Translations under genes and position numbers: made by a program
Notes under the pieces: generated by a model
Databases searched by the model: none
What the model saw: the letters and a program-made list of their open reading frames with translations, nothing else
What the model was told of the DNA's origin: nothing
Shown: in pieces, positions 35,621 through 42,832 of the stretch
Position numbering within the stretch: position 1 is the stretch's first letter
Layout: the number at the start of each line of letters is the position of its first letter
Assembly (NCBI GenBank): GCA_041653935.1
Contig: JBAZEO010000001.1
Coordinates: 744,001 to 808,000 of the forward strand
Length of the DNA: 64,000 nt
Reading direction: 5' to 3'
Source of the DNA: JAYEHL01 sp041653935
GTDB lineage: Bacteria; Chloroflexota; Dehalococcoidia; E44-bin15

Positions 35621-36157
35621 CTATGGCCAAATGCCTTGATAACCGCTGGCGTTGGAGATGCAAGTGCCTTCAGCCTCAGAAGCCTGATCTGTGCAGTAGG
35701 AGACAATATTTCCAGACGGGCTCATTCCCCAGATATAGTGCCCTTCTTTGTTGCAGGTAGTGCCACTCCCCTGATCGCAGTTATCGTCTTCATCGCCCGA
35801 TAACGCGGCGACTCCTTCAGGCATCTTGTAGAACATGCCTTCACTTTTTACGAGTAAAGCACTCATATCGATAATGTGACATGAAGTGGCAGTAGCACAG
35901 TCGGCATTAATGGGCATGTGTATAGAATCGTTAACCGGGAAATAGCCATTGTTATCAGCAGCATAAGCGATCATGGCATTGAATATATCATCTCTAGCTA
36001 TGGTGTACGCATTCGATTGAGCTGATCCGAAGGAACCACCTACTGCTATCACCACAACTCCGGCTAAGATAGCTAGGATAGCCATAACTACCAATAACTC
36101 GATTAGAGTGAAACCGCTTTTTCTAGGCCCTAGCCCCCATTTTTTTAATGCTTGCAT
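35621..36157 (-). CDS. Type IV pilin-like (prepilin) protein
   Basis: A 178-residue protein with a class III leader: MQALKKWGLGPRKSG, then FTLIELLVVMAILAILAG, the classic prepilin cleavage site (Gly15/Phe16) with Glu5 of the mature protein. The C-terminal domain has six or more cysteines (CATATSC, CDQGSGTTC, CTDQ, GTC) suggesting disulfides, and aromatic residues. No pilus assembly genes are in the window, so it is an orphan (pseudo)pilin or minor pilin. It is bracketed by direct repeats at 35513-35580 and 36245-36311. Confidence 0.8.
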   Translation of the reverse strand: MQALKKWGLGPRKSGFTLIELLVVMAILAILAGVVVIAVGGSFGSAQSNAYTIARDDIFNAMIAYAADNNGYFPVNDSIHMPINADCATATSCHIIDMSALLVKSEGMFYKMPEGVAALSGDEDDNCDQGSGTTCNKEGHYIWGMSPSGNIVSYCTDQASEAEGTCISNASGYQGIWP

Positions 36158-36244
36158 CTTAATTATAACTTTTCAACCTGGCACCCCATCGGGTCAACAT
36201 GGTACGCGTACAATTGAAATACTTTACTATATAATAGGTAATTC

Positions 36245-36311
36245 TGTCAACAAAGGGAGCCTGTTAGCCTTTGTGGAGTTCTTTATATTATTTGAGTAAG
36301 TATCGGGAGAA
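36245..36311. repeat. Direct repeat 2 flanking the pilin-like gene
   Basis: Second copy of the roughly 67-bp repeat, 88 bp upstream of the pilin-like start. On the minus strand it too ends in TTGACA, followed by TATTATATAGT, so it may carry the pilin promoter. Confidence 0.75.
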
Positions 36312-36361
36312 ATTTTATGATCGTAACCTCAAGGGTTTAGTATGTCTGGATTTACCCATTA

Positions 36362-36390
36362 TTGACATGTATTAGCCCCTGGTTTACGAT
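36362..36390 (+). promoter_or_regulatory. Promoter of the small membrane-anchored ORF
   Basis: TTGACA (36362-36367), 17-bp spacer, TACGAT (36385-36390). The ATG at 36401 is 10 nt downstream, leaving a leader of at most a few nucleotides. Confidence 0.55.
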
Positions 36391-36400
36391 TGGATGAGTT

Positions 36401-36574
36401 ATGAATAAAGAGCAGAAGAAAGCTAGAATTCAAAAATTTGTAGCTCTATTTGTTAGCTTGATAGTAGTTGCATCCTTGGTTGCGTCGTTGGTTGTGCCGT
36501 TTATCTTTTCATCGAACTCAACACCGACTCCGACACCCACGCCTACCGAGTCGCCGACACCTTATCCAGTGTAG
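36401..36574 (+). CDS. Small membrane-anchored protein with Thr-Pro tail (57 aa)
   Basis: Short ORF: a basic N-terminus (MNKEQKKARIQKF), one hydrophobic helix (VALFVSLIVVASLVASLVV), then a surface-type tail of repeated Thr-Pro (STPTPTPTPTESPTPYPV). The arrangement predicts an N-in protein with a rigid extracellular tail. A promoter sits right before it, which supports expression. No family recognised. Confidence 0.5.
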   Translation: MNKEQKKARIQKFVALFVSLIVVASLVASLVVPFIFSSNSTPTPTPTPTESPTPYPV

Positions 36575-36659
36575 GTGTCCTAATAATACTGCCCCCAAGT
36601 GACGCGGGCTTAGCTGCTAACCTGATTAACAACTATTTTCATGGTAAGCTAGGAGAAAG

Positions 36660-36734
36660 TGGTGAGCCGCCAGGGTTTCGAACCCTGAACCTACTGATTA
36701 AGAGTCAGTTGCTCTACCGTTGAGCTAGCGGCCC
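36660..36734 (-). tRNA. tRNA-Lys (anticodon CUU)
   Basis: Minus-strand cloverleaf: acceptor GGGCCGC/GCGGCTC with one G-U pair, D-arm GCTCAACGGTAGAGC, anticodon stem ACTGA/TCAGT with loop CTCTTAA (anticodon CTT), T-arm CAGGGTTCGAAACCCTG and encoded CCA. It forms the near edge of the islet extending to 33976. Confidence 0.95.
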
Positions 36735-36769
36735 CAGCGTTCAAAAATAGCACATCGCACACTACAAAG

Positions 36770-36955
36770 TCAAGAATCGGAAGCTAGTTTCCCGCCTATA
36801 GCCCAGTTATCCTTAGACACGTCATCAAACACAATCGTCGTCGCCTCCGGTGTCGTTTTGGCTATTTTAACTATAGCCTCAGTTATAGCCTTGGCCAGCT
36901 CCGCCTTCTGCGCCCTGGTCCTGCCGGGCCACATCTCAACCCTAACGATAGGCAT
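36770..36955 (-). CDS. 4-oxalocrotonate tautomerase family protein
   Basis: A 61-residue tautomerase with the catalytic N-terminal proline after Met removal (MPIVRVEMWPGRT). The helix RAQKAELAKAITEAIVKIAK and the late strand TIVFDDVSKDNWAIGG are as in 4-OT homologues. GAGGAGGG precedes the ATG. In the absence of an aromatic meta-cleavage operon, the physiological substrate is unknown. Confidence 0.85.
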   Translation of the reverse strand: MPIVRVEMWPGRTRAQKAELAKAITEAIVKIAKTTPEATTIVFDDVSKDNWAIGGKLASDS

Positions 36956-36967
36956 TGTTCCCTCCTC

Positions 36968-36996
36968 TTGATAACATCGCTTTAGCGTAGTATATT
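36968..36996 (+). promoter_or_regulatory. Promoter upstream of small Cys protein
   Basis: TTGATA (36968-36973), 17-bp spacer, TATATT (36991-36996), about 24 bp before the ATG at 37021. It overlaps the ribosome site of the divergent tautomerase gene. Confidence 0.5.
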
Positions 36997-37020
36997 ACAC
37001 TCATCCTACGGGATAATAGT

Positions 37021-37179
37021 ATGAACATCTGGGACAAGCTGAAGCTCAAATTTAAGAAGGCCCTGGGCCAGAACATATTCCTCTGCGACAGCTGCAAGTG
37101 GGACTGGCGCAGCACATGCCACCACCCCGAGCGCCCCAATGCTGTCAACTGCCCCGATTACGAGAAGCGCGGCACGTAA
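37021..37179 (+). CDS. Small four-cysteine protein (52 aa)
   Basis: Encodes MNIWDKLKLKFKKALGQNIF followed by CDSCKWDWRSTCHHPERPNA and NCPDYEKRGT. The CxxC...C...C pattern, with HPERP between, suggests a single zinc site or a small iron-sulfur protein. It ends one base before the convergent phosphoesterase gene's stop. Unrecognised. Coding is supported by the Cys spacing and a nearby promoter. Confidence 0.5.
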   Translation: MNIWDKLKLKFKKALGQNIFLCDSCKWDWRSTCHHPERPNAVNCPDYEKRGT

Positions 37180-37905
37180 TTATAGCCCTTCGCTTAACCT
37201 CTCCGACAGATATACCGGCAGCCCCCTCTCGCGCATCTTCTCCTGCACAGCAGTGATATCGTACGGTATGCGATAGCTGTAGATGACCCGTTCTACATCG
37301 TCGTAAATAGCATAGCCAGCGCGCGGATCACCATCGCGGGGCTGGCCCACCCCACCAGGATTAATAATCGAGCGGACGCCGCCCAGATGCAGAACCGTCG
37401 GCATCGACGCCTTCAGACAATGCCCTTCTGAATCCGTGAAGACAGCCGGCACATGGGTATGCCCCACAAGGCAGTAATCTGTTCCGAAACTCCTGAAATT
37501 ACCAGCCGCGCTTAAAGCGGAGAAGATATATTCATTCAGAGGGTCGCGCGGGCTGCCGTGCGCCAGGGTGAACTTGCCGCAAGTTGCTGTCCGAGGAAGG
37601 CTCTGCAAATATTCTTTGTCGGCTATAGTCAATTGCCCGGCCGTCCACTTGCAGGCGGCCGCCGCATCAGGATTGAAGTCTGTGGCGTCTATTTTGCCGA
37701 TTGCCGCCCAGTCATGATTGCCGGCGACGCAGATATGCGGATGCTCTCTGAGGAGAGCAAGGCAGTCCGAGGGCTCGGGGCCATAACCGACGATGTCGCC
37801 AAGACACCAGAGTTCATCCACACCACCCCTATCGTCGATGTCCTGCAACACCGACTGGAAGGCATCGAAATTGCCGTGTATGTCCGCAAGTATCGCATAT
37901 CGCAT
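37180..37905 (-). CDS. Metallophosphoesterase (YfcE/calcineurin-like)
   Basis: A 241-residue dimetal phosphoesterase. Motifs in order: ILADIHGNFDAF (DxH), CLGDIVGYGPEP (GD), VAGNHDWAA (GNHD), LAHGSPRDPL and VGHTHVPAVF (GHxH). The substrate is likely a phosphodiester or nucleotide. The family includes protein phosphatases too. No operon partner is visible. Confidence 0.88.
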   Translation of the reverse strand: MRYAILADIHGNFDAFQSVLQDIDDRGGVDELWCLGDIVGYGPEPSDCLALLREHPHICVAGNHDWAAIGKIDATDFNPDAAAACKWTAGQLTIADKEYLQSLPRTATCGKFTLAHGSPRDPLNEYIFSALSAAGNFRSFGTDYCLVGHTHVPAVFTDSEGHCLKASMPTVLHLGGVRSIINPGGVGQPRDGDPRAGYAIYDDVERVIYSYRIPYDITAVQEKMRERGLPVYLSERLSEGL

Positions 37906-37969
37906 ATCGCACCGAAATTACTATAGCAAGTTTCATTGACGTTCGCTAGATAACGATATTGAAAGCGGG

Positions 37970-37975
37970 TATAAT
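37970..37975 (+). promoter_or_regulatory. -10 box of thiL operon
   Basis: TATAAT ends 6 nt before the thiL ATG, so the mRNA probably begins at the start codon. No convincing -35 at standard distance. Confidence 0.5.
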
Positions 37976-37981
37976 CTTGAT

Positions 37982-38974
37982 ATGAAAGTTTCCGAATCGG
38001 GCGAGTTCGGGCTCATCGAGCTGATCGCCAAAACGGTCGGGAAGACCGGCAGCGATAATCTGCTCATCGGCATCGGCGATGATGCCGCGTGCTGGCGCGC
38101 CGAGGGTCTGCAGCTGGCCACCACCGACACCCTCATCGAAGGCGTGCACTTCGACTTCAAGACCGTCACCTGGCGCGAGCTGGGCTGGAAAGCGATGGCC
38201 GTCAACGTGAGCGACATCGCCGCCATGGGCGGGCGTCCCCTGTACGCGCTGGTCTCGCTGGCCATCCCCGCGGATACCGACACGGAAAGCGTGGTCGACC
38301 TATATACGGGAATGTTGGAGCTTGCGAAGAAATTCAAGGTGCGCATCGTCGGGGGCGACACGGTCGCCTCACCAGTTACGACGATAACTTTAACCATCGT
38401 GGGAGAGGCCGAGAACAAAGGAAAGGTCCTCAGACGTTCCGCGGCCAAACCCGGCGACATGATCGCGGTAACCGGCACGTTCGGAGCATCCGCGGCAGGC
38501 CTGGCCATGATGCAGAGGCGGCTAAGCCTCGACAAGAAAACCGAGGCGATGCTCCGTGAGGCGCACTTCAAGCCGGCTCCGCGCGTAAAGGAGGGGCTCA
38601 TACTGGCAAGGAACGGCGTCAAGGCCGCTATTGATGTCAGCGACGGACTGCTGGGCGACCTGGAGAAGATGTGCCTGGCAAGCGGCGTCGGCGCGAAGCT
38701 CTACAGCGAGCGCATACCAATCCACCCCGACGTAGTCAAATCGTTCGGCAATGAGGCCATCACGCTGGCGCTGACCGGCGGCGAGGACTACGAGTTGATA
38801 TTGACCGCCACACAGAAGATTTTAGACAAGGCAAAACGTGAACTGCCCCGTCCATTGACGGTCATCGGCAGGATAGTAAAAGGCAAGGACGTCAAGGTCC
38901 TTGATGAGGATGGAAACGAGTTCTCGTGGAGTTCAAGCGGCTGGGACCACTTCGCAAAGAGGAAACGTGCATGA
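37982..38974 (+). CDS. thiL: Thiamine-monophosphate kinase
   Basis: Phosphorylates thiamine monophosphate to the pyrophosphate cofactor. FGLIELIAKTVGK, IGIGDDAACWRA, TTDTLIEGVHFD and NVSDIAAMGGRPLYALVSLA (positions within the first 95 residues) are diagnostic. IVGGDTVASP near 122 and AIDVSDGLLGDL near 217 complete the AIR-synthase-like fold. The length of 330 is normal. It heads a coupled operon with tsaE and tsaB. Thiamine synthesis is also represented by thiD2-thiE at 46.2 kb. Confidence 0.96.
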   Translation: MKVSESGEFGLIELIAKTVGKTGSDNLLIGIGDDAACWRAEGLQLATTDTLIEGVHFDFKTVTWRELGWKAMAVNVSDIAAMGGRPLYALVSLAIPADTDTESVVDLYTGMLELAKKFKVRIVGGDTVASPVTTITLTIVGEAENKGKVLRRSAAKPGDMIAVTGTFGASAAGLAMMQRRLSLDKKTEAMLREAHFKPAPRVKEGLILARNGVKAAIDVSDGLLGDLEKMCLASGVGAKLYSERIPIHPDVVKSFGNEAITLALTGGEDYELILTATQKILDKAKRELPRPLTVIGRIVKGKDVKVLDEDGNEFSWSSSGWDHFAKRKRA

Positions 38975-39432
38975 AACTCACCAGCCACAGCCCTGAGGAA
39001 ACACAGCGTTTCGGCAAAGAATTGGGGCATCTGGCCCGGGCCGGCGACGTGATACTGCTGGTGGGCAACCTTGGGGCCGGCAAGACCTGCCTGACGCAGG
39101 GCATCGCCTGGGGGCTGGATATCGACGGATATGCCAGAAGCCCTTCCTTTGTGGTAGTGAATGAATACAAAGGCAGGCTGCCGATGTACCATATAGACCT
39201 CTACCGCCTCGATAATATCGCCGAGATTGCCGATCTCGGACTGGACGATTACCTGTATGGACACGGACTATGTGTAGTGGAGTGGGCGGACAAGGCCCTC
39301 GACCTGATGCCGCCGCAGAACCTGCTGATAAAAATAGACCTGCTGAGCGAAAACGAGCGCAGGCTCGAACTGAAGTCTAACGGGGAACGTTATAAAGCGA
39401 TAATTGCCGACGTCAAAAAGAGGTTCAAATAG
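38971..39432 (+). CDS. tsaE: tRNA threonylcarbamoyladenosine synthesis ATPase
   Basis: P-loop ATPase of the t6A pathway. LLVGNLGAGKTCLTQGIAWGL is Walker A (inspect residues 29-49), and YHIDLYRL plus VVEWADKA are TsaE signatures. The start at 38971 overlaps the thiL stop as ATGA. A longer start at 38926 is rejected because it overlaps thiL extensively. The 153-residue length is normal. TsaB follows with a 1-bp overlap. Confidence 0.94.
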   Translation: MKLTSHSPEETQRFGKELGHLARAGDVILLVGNLGAGKTCLTQGIAWGLDIDGYARSPSFVVVNEYKGRLPMYHIDLYRLDNIAEIADLGLDDYLYGHGLCVVEWADKALDLMPPQNLLIKIDLLSENERRLELKSNGERYKAIIADVKKRFK

Positions 39433-40130
39433 TGGAACTTTCAATAGACACGTCTACCGATACCGCCTCCGTAGCTGTATCCCGCGAGGGCAAACCCCTG
39501 GCAGAGATAAGCTGGCTTGCCGGCCAGAACCACACGGTCAACCTGATGCCTAATGTGCTACATCTATTCAAGCTTATAGGCGAGGAGCTGAATAAAATCG
39601 ATGCTGTTTTCGTGTCGCTGGGGCCGGGCAGCTACAATGGCCTTCGCGCCGGGCTCAGCGCCGCCAAGGGACTGGCGCTGTCGCTCGACATCAAGCTCAT
39701 CGGCATAGGCACACTCGATATAGTGGCCTATCCATACGCGGACACAGGGCTACCTATCTGCGTGATACATAATATCGGCCGCGGCGAGATCGCCACAGCT
39801 ACATACCGTATGCTCGACAGCAGATGGCATAAGCTCATCGAAGAGCATATAACGACGCTCGACGCGCTGTGCAAAACCATCGACACGAAAACAGTGATGT
39901 GCGGTCAGTTCTCCTCTTTCCCCGATACTCAACCCGACCCGGCGGAGTTTATCGCCGAACGTCTCGGCAACCTGGCCGTGATACGGGAAACTACGTTGCG
40001 CCGCGCCGGATACCTTGCCGAGCTGGGATGGAGACGGCTGGAGCGCGGCGAGAGCGACGACATCGCTACGCTACAGCCCTTATACATGAGACGTCCGTCT
40101 ATAACTAAACCAAGGGAGAAAAAGAGATGA
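39432..40130 (+). CDS. tsaB: tRNA threonylcarbamoyladenosine synthesis protein TsaB
   Basis: ASKHA-fold partner of TsaD in t6A37 formation. LSIDTSTDTASVAVSREGK at the N-terminus and VSLGPGSYNGLRAGLSAAKGLAL near 56-78 are diagnostic. The length of 232 is normal. The GTG start shares one base with the tsaE stop, and the end overlaps the next gene as ATGA. TsaD and TsaC are not in the window. Confidence 0.94.
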   Translation: MELSIDTSTDTASVAVSREGKPLAEISWLAGQNHTVNLMPNVLHLFKLIGEELNKIDAVFVSLGPGSYNGLRAGLSAAKGLALSLDIKLIGIGTLDIVAYPYADTGLPICVIHNIGRGEIATATYRMLDSRWHKLIEEHITTLDALCKTIDTKTVMCGQFSSFPDTQPDPAEFIAERLGNLAVIRETTLRRAGYLAELGWRRLERGESDDIATLQPLYMRRPSITKPREKKR

Positions 40131-40552
40131 CTATATGGCAGGAGATGGCCTCGCAGGGCAGTAAGGAAGCGCCTTTATGCTTCGCCTGCGGTCAGAAGAA
40201 CCCGATAGGCCTGAAACTGAAATTCCGCAACGAGGACGGCAAGGCGGTGACCGAGTTCACCCCCAGCGAACACCACCAGGGGTGGCCCAATGTGGCGCAC
40301 GCCGGCATCACCTGCACCATGCTCGATGAGGCCATAGGCTATGCCGCATACTACCTGGGCATATATATCGTAACAACAAAGCTGAATGTGAGGCTGATAA
40401 AGCCCACCATCATAGGAAAGAAGTACATCATATGTGCCGAAGCCAAGAAGGAGAATGAGAAGAAAGCATCGGCCTACGGCACAATAAAGCTGGAGGACGG
40501 GACCCTCATCGCGGACGTGAAGGCGGAGATGCACATCATCATGAAAGATTAG
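40127..40552 (+). CDS. PaaI-type hotdog thioesterase, copy 1
   Basis: A 141-residue hotdog-fold acyl-CoA thioesterase. CFACGQKNPIGLKLKF near residue 14 is an N-terminal Cys motif of this subgroup, HHQGWPNVAHAGITCTMLDEAIGYAA near 49-74 is the active-site helix (with Asp/Glu DEA), and TTKLNVRLIKPT follows. The ATGA overlap with tsaB shows coupling. A related gene lies 155 bp downstream. Substrate unknown. Confidence 0.85.
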   Translation: MTIWQEMASQGSKEAPLCFACGQKNPIGLKLKFRNEDGKAVTEFTPSEHHQGWPNVAHAGITCTMLDEAIGYAAYYLGIYIVTTKLNVRLIKPTIIGKKYIICAEAKKENEKKASAYGTIKLEDGTLIADVKAEMHIIMKD

Positions 40553-40608
40553 GGAGTCGATTACTACGAGATTCTTCACTCTGTTCAGAATGACAGGTAG
40601 AATAAAAA

Positions 40609-40699
40609 GGTGCAGAAGAATTCGTCTCCTGCCAGGGTTTTAGGGGTGTCCCCTATCTTTTTAAAGTCCCCCAAGACTGGGGGAATTAGGGGGTTGACC
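40609..40699 (+). repeat. GCAGGAG element, copy 10 (short form)
   Basis: Short variant with a mutated first arm (GCAGAAG), GGGTGTCCCC, GTCCCCCAAGACTGGGGGAA and terminal GGGGGTTGACC. It separates the two thioesterase paralogues. Confidence 0.75.
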
Positions 40700-40706
40700 A
40701 ATACAA

Positions 40707-41132
40707 ATGACAAAACAGAAAATGCGTTCTTTAAAAGACTTTGAGGGGTTCACCAACTGCTGGGGCTGCGGCATGGACAACCCCATCGGGCTCAAGCTTA
40801 AGTTCAAGCGGGACGGCGACATCGCCAGGGCCGAGTTCGTCCCTAATGATAACCACCAGGGCTGGCCCGGCTATATCCACGGCGGCATCATCAACGCCCT
40901 GCTCGACGAAGCCATGGCATATCCCGCATACTACGGCGGATACTACTGCGTCACAGCCAAGATGGAGACCCGATTCAAGAAATCCGCCGCCCCCGGCCAG
41001 CGTCTGCTGATAAGCTCGCGGATATCCGAAGCGAAAGAGAAACTCCTGAATGTAGAGGCCGAAATAAAGCTCGACGACGGAACGCTCATAGCGCAGGCAA
41101 AAGCCACAATGTATATAATGGAAAAAGCATAG
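40707..41132 (+). CDS. PaaI-type hotdog thioesterase, copy 2
   Basis: Paralogue of the preceding thioesterase with the same layout: CWGCGMDNPIGLKLKF near residue 18, HQGWPGYIHGGIINALLDEAMAYPAY near 49-74, and TAKMETRFKKSAAPGQ. It has a fuller HGG motif than copy 1 (HAG). The start could be 40707 or 40722, and neither has a ribosome site. The gene is followed by ndk after 11 bp. Confidence 0.85.
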   Translation: MTKQKMRSLKDFEGFTNCWGCGMDNPIGLKLKFKRDGDIARAEFVPNDNHQGWPGYIHGGIINALLDEAMAYPAYYGGYYCVTAKMETRFKKSAAPGQRLLISSRISEAKEKLLNVEAEIKLDDGTLIAQAKATMYIMEKA

Positions 41133-41143
41133 AGAGGTACAAA

Positions 41144-41578
41144 ATGATTCAACGCACTCTTATCTTATGTAAACCTGATGCCATAGAGAGAAGGCTCGGC
41201 GGTGAGATCATCGCCCGTCTGGAAAAGGCCGGGCTCAAGCTCGTGGCCATGAAGATGCTGTGGATGGATGAAGCGTTAGCAAAACGACATTACGCGGTCC
41301 ATGCGGATAAGCCCTTCTTCAAAGACCTGTTGAAGTTCATAACATCGGACCCCATCATAGCCGCCGTTTTCGAGGGGGAGAACGCCATAGAGATGGCGCG
41401 CAACACGATGGGCAAGACCGATCCGGCGAAGGCTGCGAAAGGAACGATCAGGGCCGACCTGGGTGAGAACATCGAGAGGAACATGGTTCACGGGTCGGAT
41501 TCAGAGGAAAACGCCAAGATCGAAATAAAGAATTTCTTCAAACCGAAGGAGATACTCGAGTATACTACTCGATCCTGA
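41144..41578 (+). CDS. ndk: Nucleoside diphosphate kinase
   Basis: Equilibrates nucleoside di- and triphosphates. RTLILCKPDAIERRLGGEII opens the protein, RNTMGKTDPAKAAKGTIRAD is the nucleotide-binding segment and MVHGSDSEENA carries the catalytic His. The length of 144 is normal. GAGAGGT precedes the ATG. Its 3' end overlaps rsfS on the opposite strand by 14 bp. Confidence 0.96.
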   Translation: MIQRTLILCKPDAIERRLGGEIIARLEKAGLKLVAMKMLWMDEALAKRHYAVHADKPFFKDLLKFITSDPIIAAVFEGENAIEMARNTMGKTDPAKAAKGTIRADLGENIERNMVHGSDSEENAKIEIKNFFKPKEILEYTTRS

Positions 41579-41915
41579 TGAGGGGGACGGCCTGAGCCCA
41601 CAGCTTGTCCAGCTGATAGAACTTCCGCTCTTCGGCGCCGAAGATGTGGACGATGACATCGCCGTAATCCATGAGGAGCCATCCGGATTCGACATTGCCT
41701 TCCTTGTGTAGAAGCTTCGGCCCCTTTTTATGCAGCGCTTTGTCGATTTCATCGGCTATAGCGGATGTCTGACGCTGAGACTCCCCACTGCATATTACAA
41801 AGTAATCGGCGAACGAGCACAGCTCCCTCACATCCAAAAGCACGATATCCTCGGCCAGCTTGTCCGAGGCCACTTCAACAATCTTGCGTGCTACCTTTTC
41901 CCCGTTCAGCGCCAT
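41565..41915 (-). CDS. rsfS: Ribosomal silencing factor RsfS
   Basis: Binds ribosomal protein L14 and blocks subunit joining in starvation. DIVLLDVRELCSFADYFVICSG near residue 23-44, then SGWLLMDYGDVIVHIF near 76-91 are the family signatures. 116 residues. AGGAGT lies immediately before the ATG, an unusually tight spacing. It overlaps ndk convergently. Confidence 0.93.
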   Translation of the reverse strand: MALNGEKVARKIVEVASDKLAEDIVLLDVRELCSFADYFVICSGESQRQTSAIADEIDKALHKKGPKLLHKEGNVESGWLLMDYGDVIVHIFGAEERKFYQLDKLWAQAVPLIRIE

Positions 41916-42019
41916 ACTCCTATTATGAATCGATAATTCATTATACCATAGCTACGTTCGACAGTTGATTCCCCCCCGATGTTTTGTTAGACTTCCCCAA
42001 AGCCCTATAAATCGAAACA

Positions 42020-42676
42020 ATGAAAACGAAACCTCGCAGCGCAAACTATACACCCAGCTTCGCCGAAGAGCAGGCGCTGGTCGAACGCGGCTGCCGCCTC
42101 ATCGCCGGCATCGACGAGGTTGGGCGCGGCCCGCTGGCGGGGCCGGTGATGGCCGCCGCGGTCATACTGCCGCTCGATCTCGACACCGAGTGGCTGCACC
42201 TGGTCAACGACAGCAAGCAGCTCACAGCGGAAAAACGCGAGGAACTCTTCCCCCTGATATGCGAATCCGCCATCGCTTTCGGCATCGGCGAAGTATCGGC
42301 AGAGGTTATAGACAAGCACGGCATCGCCAGGGCCACCAAGATGGCTATGAAAGCGGCGATTGCAAACCTCGAAATCAAGCCCGACGCGCTGCTCATCGAC
42401 TTCGTGCGTCTGCCTGAGATCAATCTACCCCAGCGCTGCATCATCAAGGGAGACTGCAAATCGATATCCATAGCATGCGCCTCGATAGTCGCCAAGGTGA
42501 CGCGGGACCGCCTCATGGTCGAGATGGACAAAGAGTACCCGGGCTACGGCTTCGCCGGGCACAAAGGCTATGCAACAAAGGAGCATCTGAAGAGCATCGA
42601 GCGGCTGGGGGCCTGCCCCATACACAGGATGTGCTTCTCCCCGTTTAGGCTTGAGTTAGATTTAGAAAATACCTAA
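42020..42676 (+). CDS. rnhB: Ribonuclease HII
   Basis: Removes ribonucleotides and RNA from RNA-DNA hybrids. IAGIDEVGRGPLAGPVMAAA near residue 28-47 holds the first Asp-Glu, and LLIDFVRLP and CASIVAKVTRD the later acids. YGFAGHKGYATKEH near 170 is conserved. The length of 218 is normal. TATAAA lies 12 nt before the ATG, suggesting a very short leader. A GTAGGG-derived terminator follows. Confidence 0.96.
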   Translation: MKTKPRSANYTPSFAEEQALVERGCRLIAGIDEVGRGPLAGPVMAAAVILPLDLDTEWLHLVNDSKQLTAEKREELFPLICESAIAFGIGEVSAEVIDKHGIARATKMAMKAAIANLEIKPDALLIDFVRLPEINLPQRCIIKGDCKSISIACASIVAKVTRDRLMVEMDKEYPGYGFAGHKGYATKEHLKSIERLGACPIHRMCFSPFRLELDLENT

Positions 42677-42692
42677 GCGATGTTTTTTCTGT

Positions 42693-42737
42693 GTAGGGGC
42701 GCGATTTTCGCGCCCTTTTTGTTTGGGCAGCCCCTAC
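42693..42737. repeat. GTAGGG element f, with rnhB terminator
   Basis: GTAGGGGC and GCCCCTAC ends. Internally GGGCGCGA TTT TCGCGCCC (42697-42715) followed by TTTTT makes a convincing intrinsic terminator for rnhB, so the repeat appears co-opted as one. Confidence 0.75.
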
Positions 42738-42753
42738 ACGATTGTTCCAAAAT

Positions 42754-42819
42754 GTAGGGTGGGTTTAAAAACCCACCAAAAAATTAACGGTGGGTTACAC
42801 TGCGTGCAACCCACCCTAC
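42754..42819. repeat. GTAGGG element g
   Basis: GTAGGGTGGGTTT at one end and AACCCACCCTAC at the other, with internal GGTGGGTT copies. It lies 13 bp beyond the alpha/beta hydrolase stop on the minus strand. Confidence 0.7.
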
Positions 42820-42832
42820 GATCTCTCTCCGT

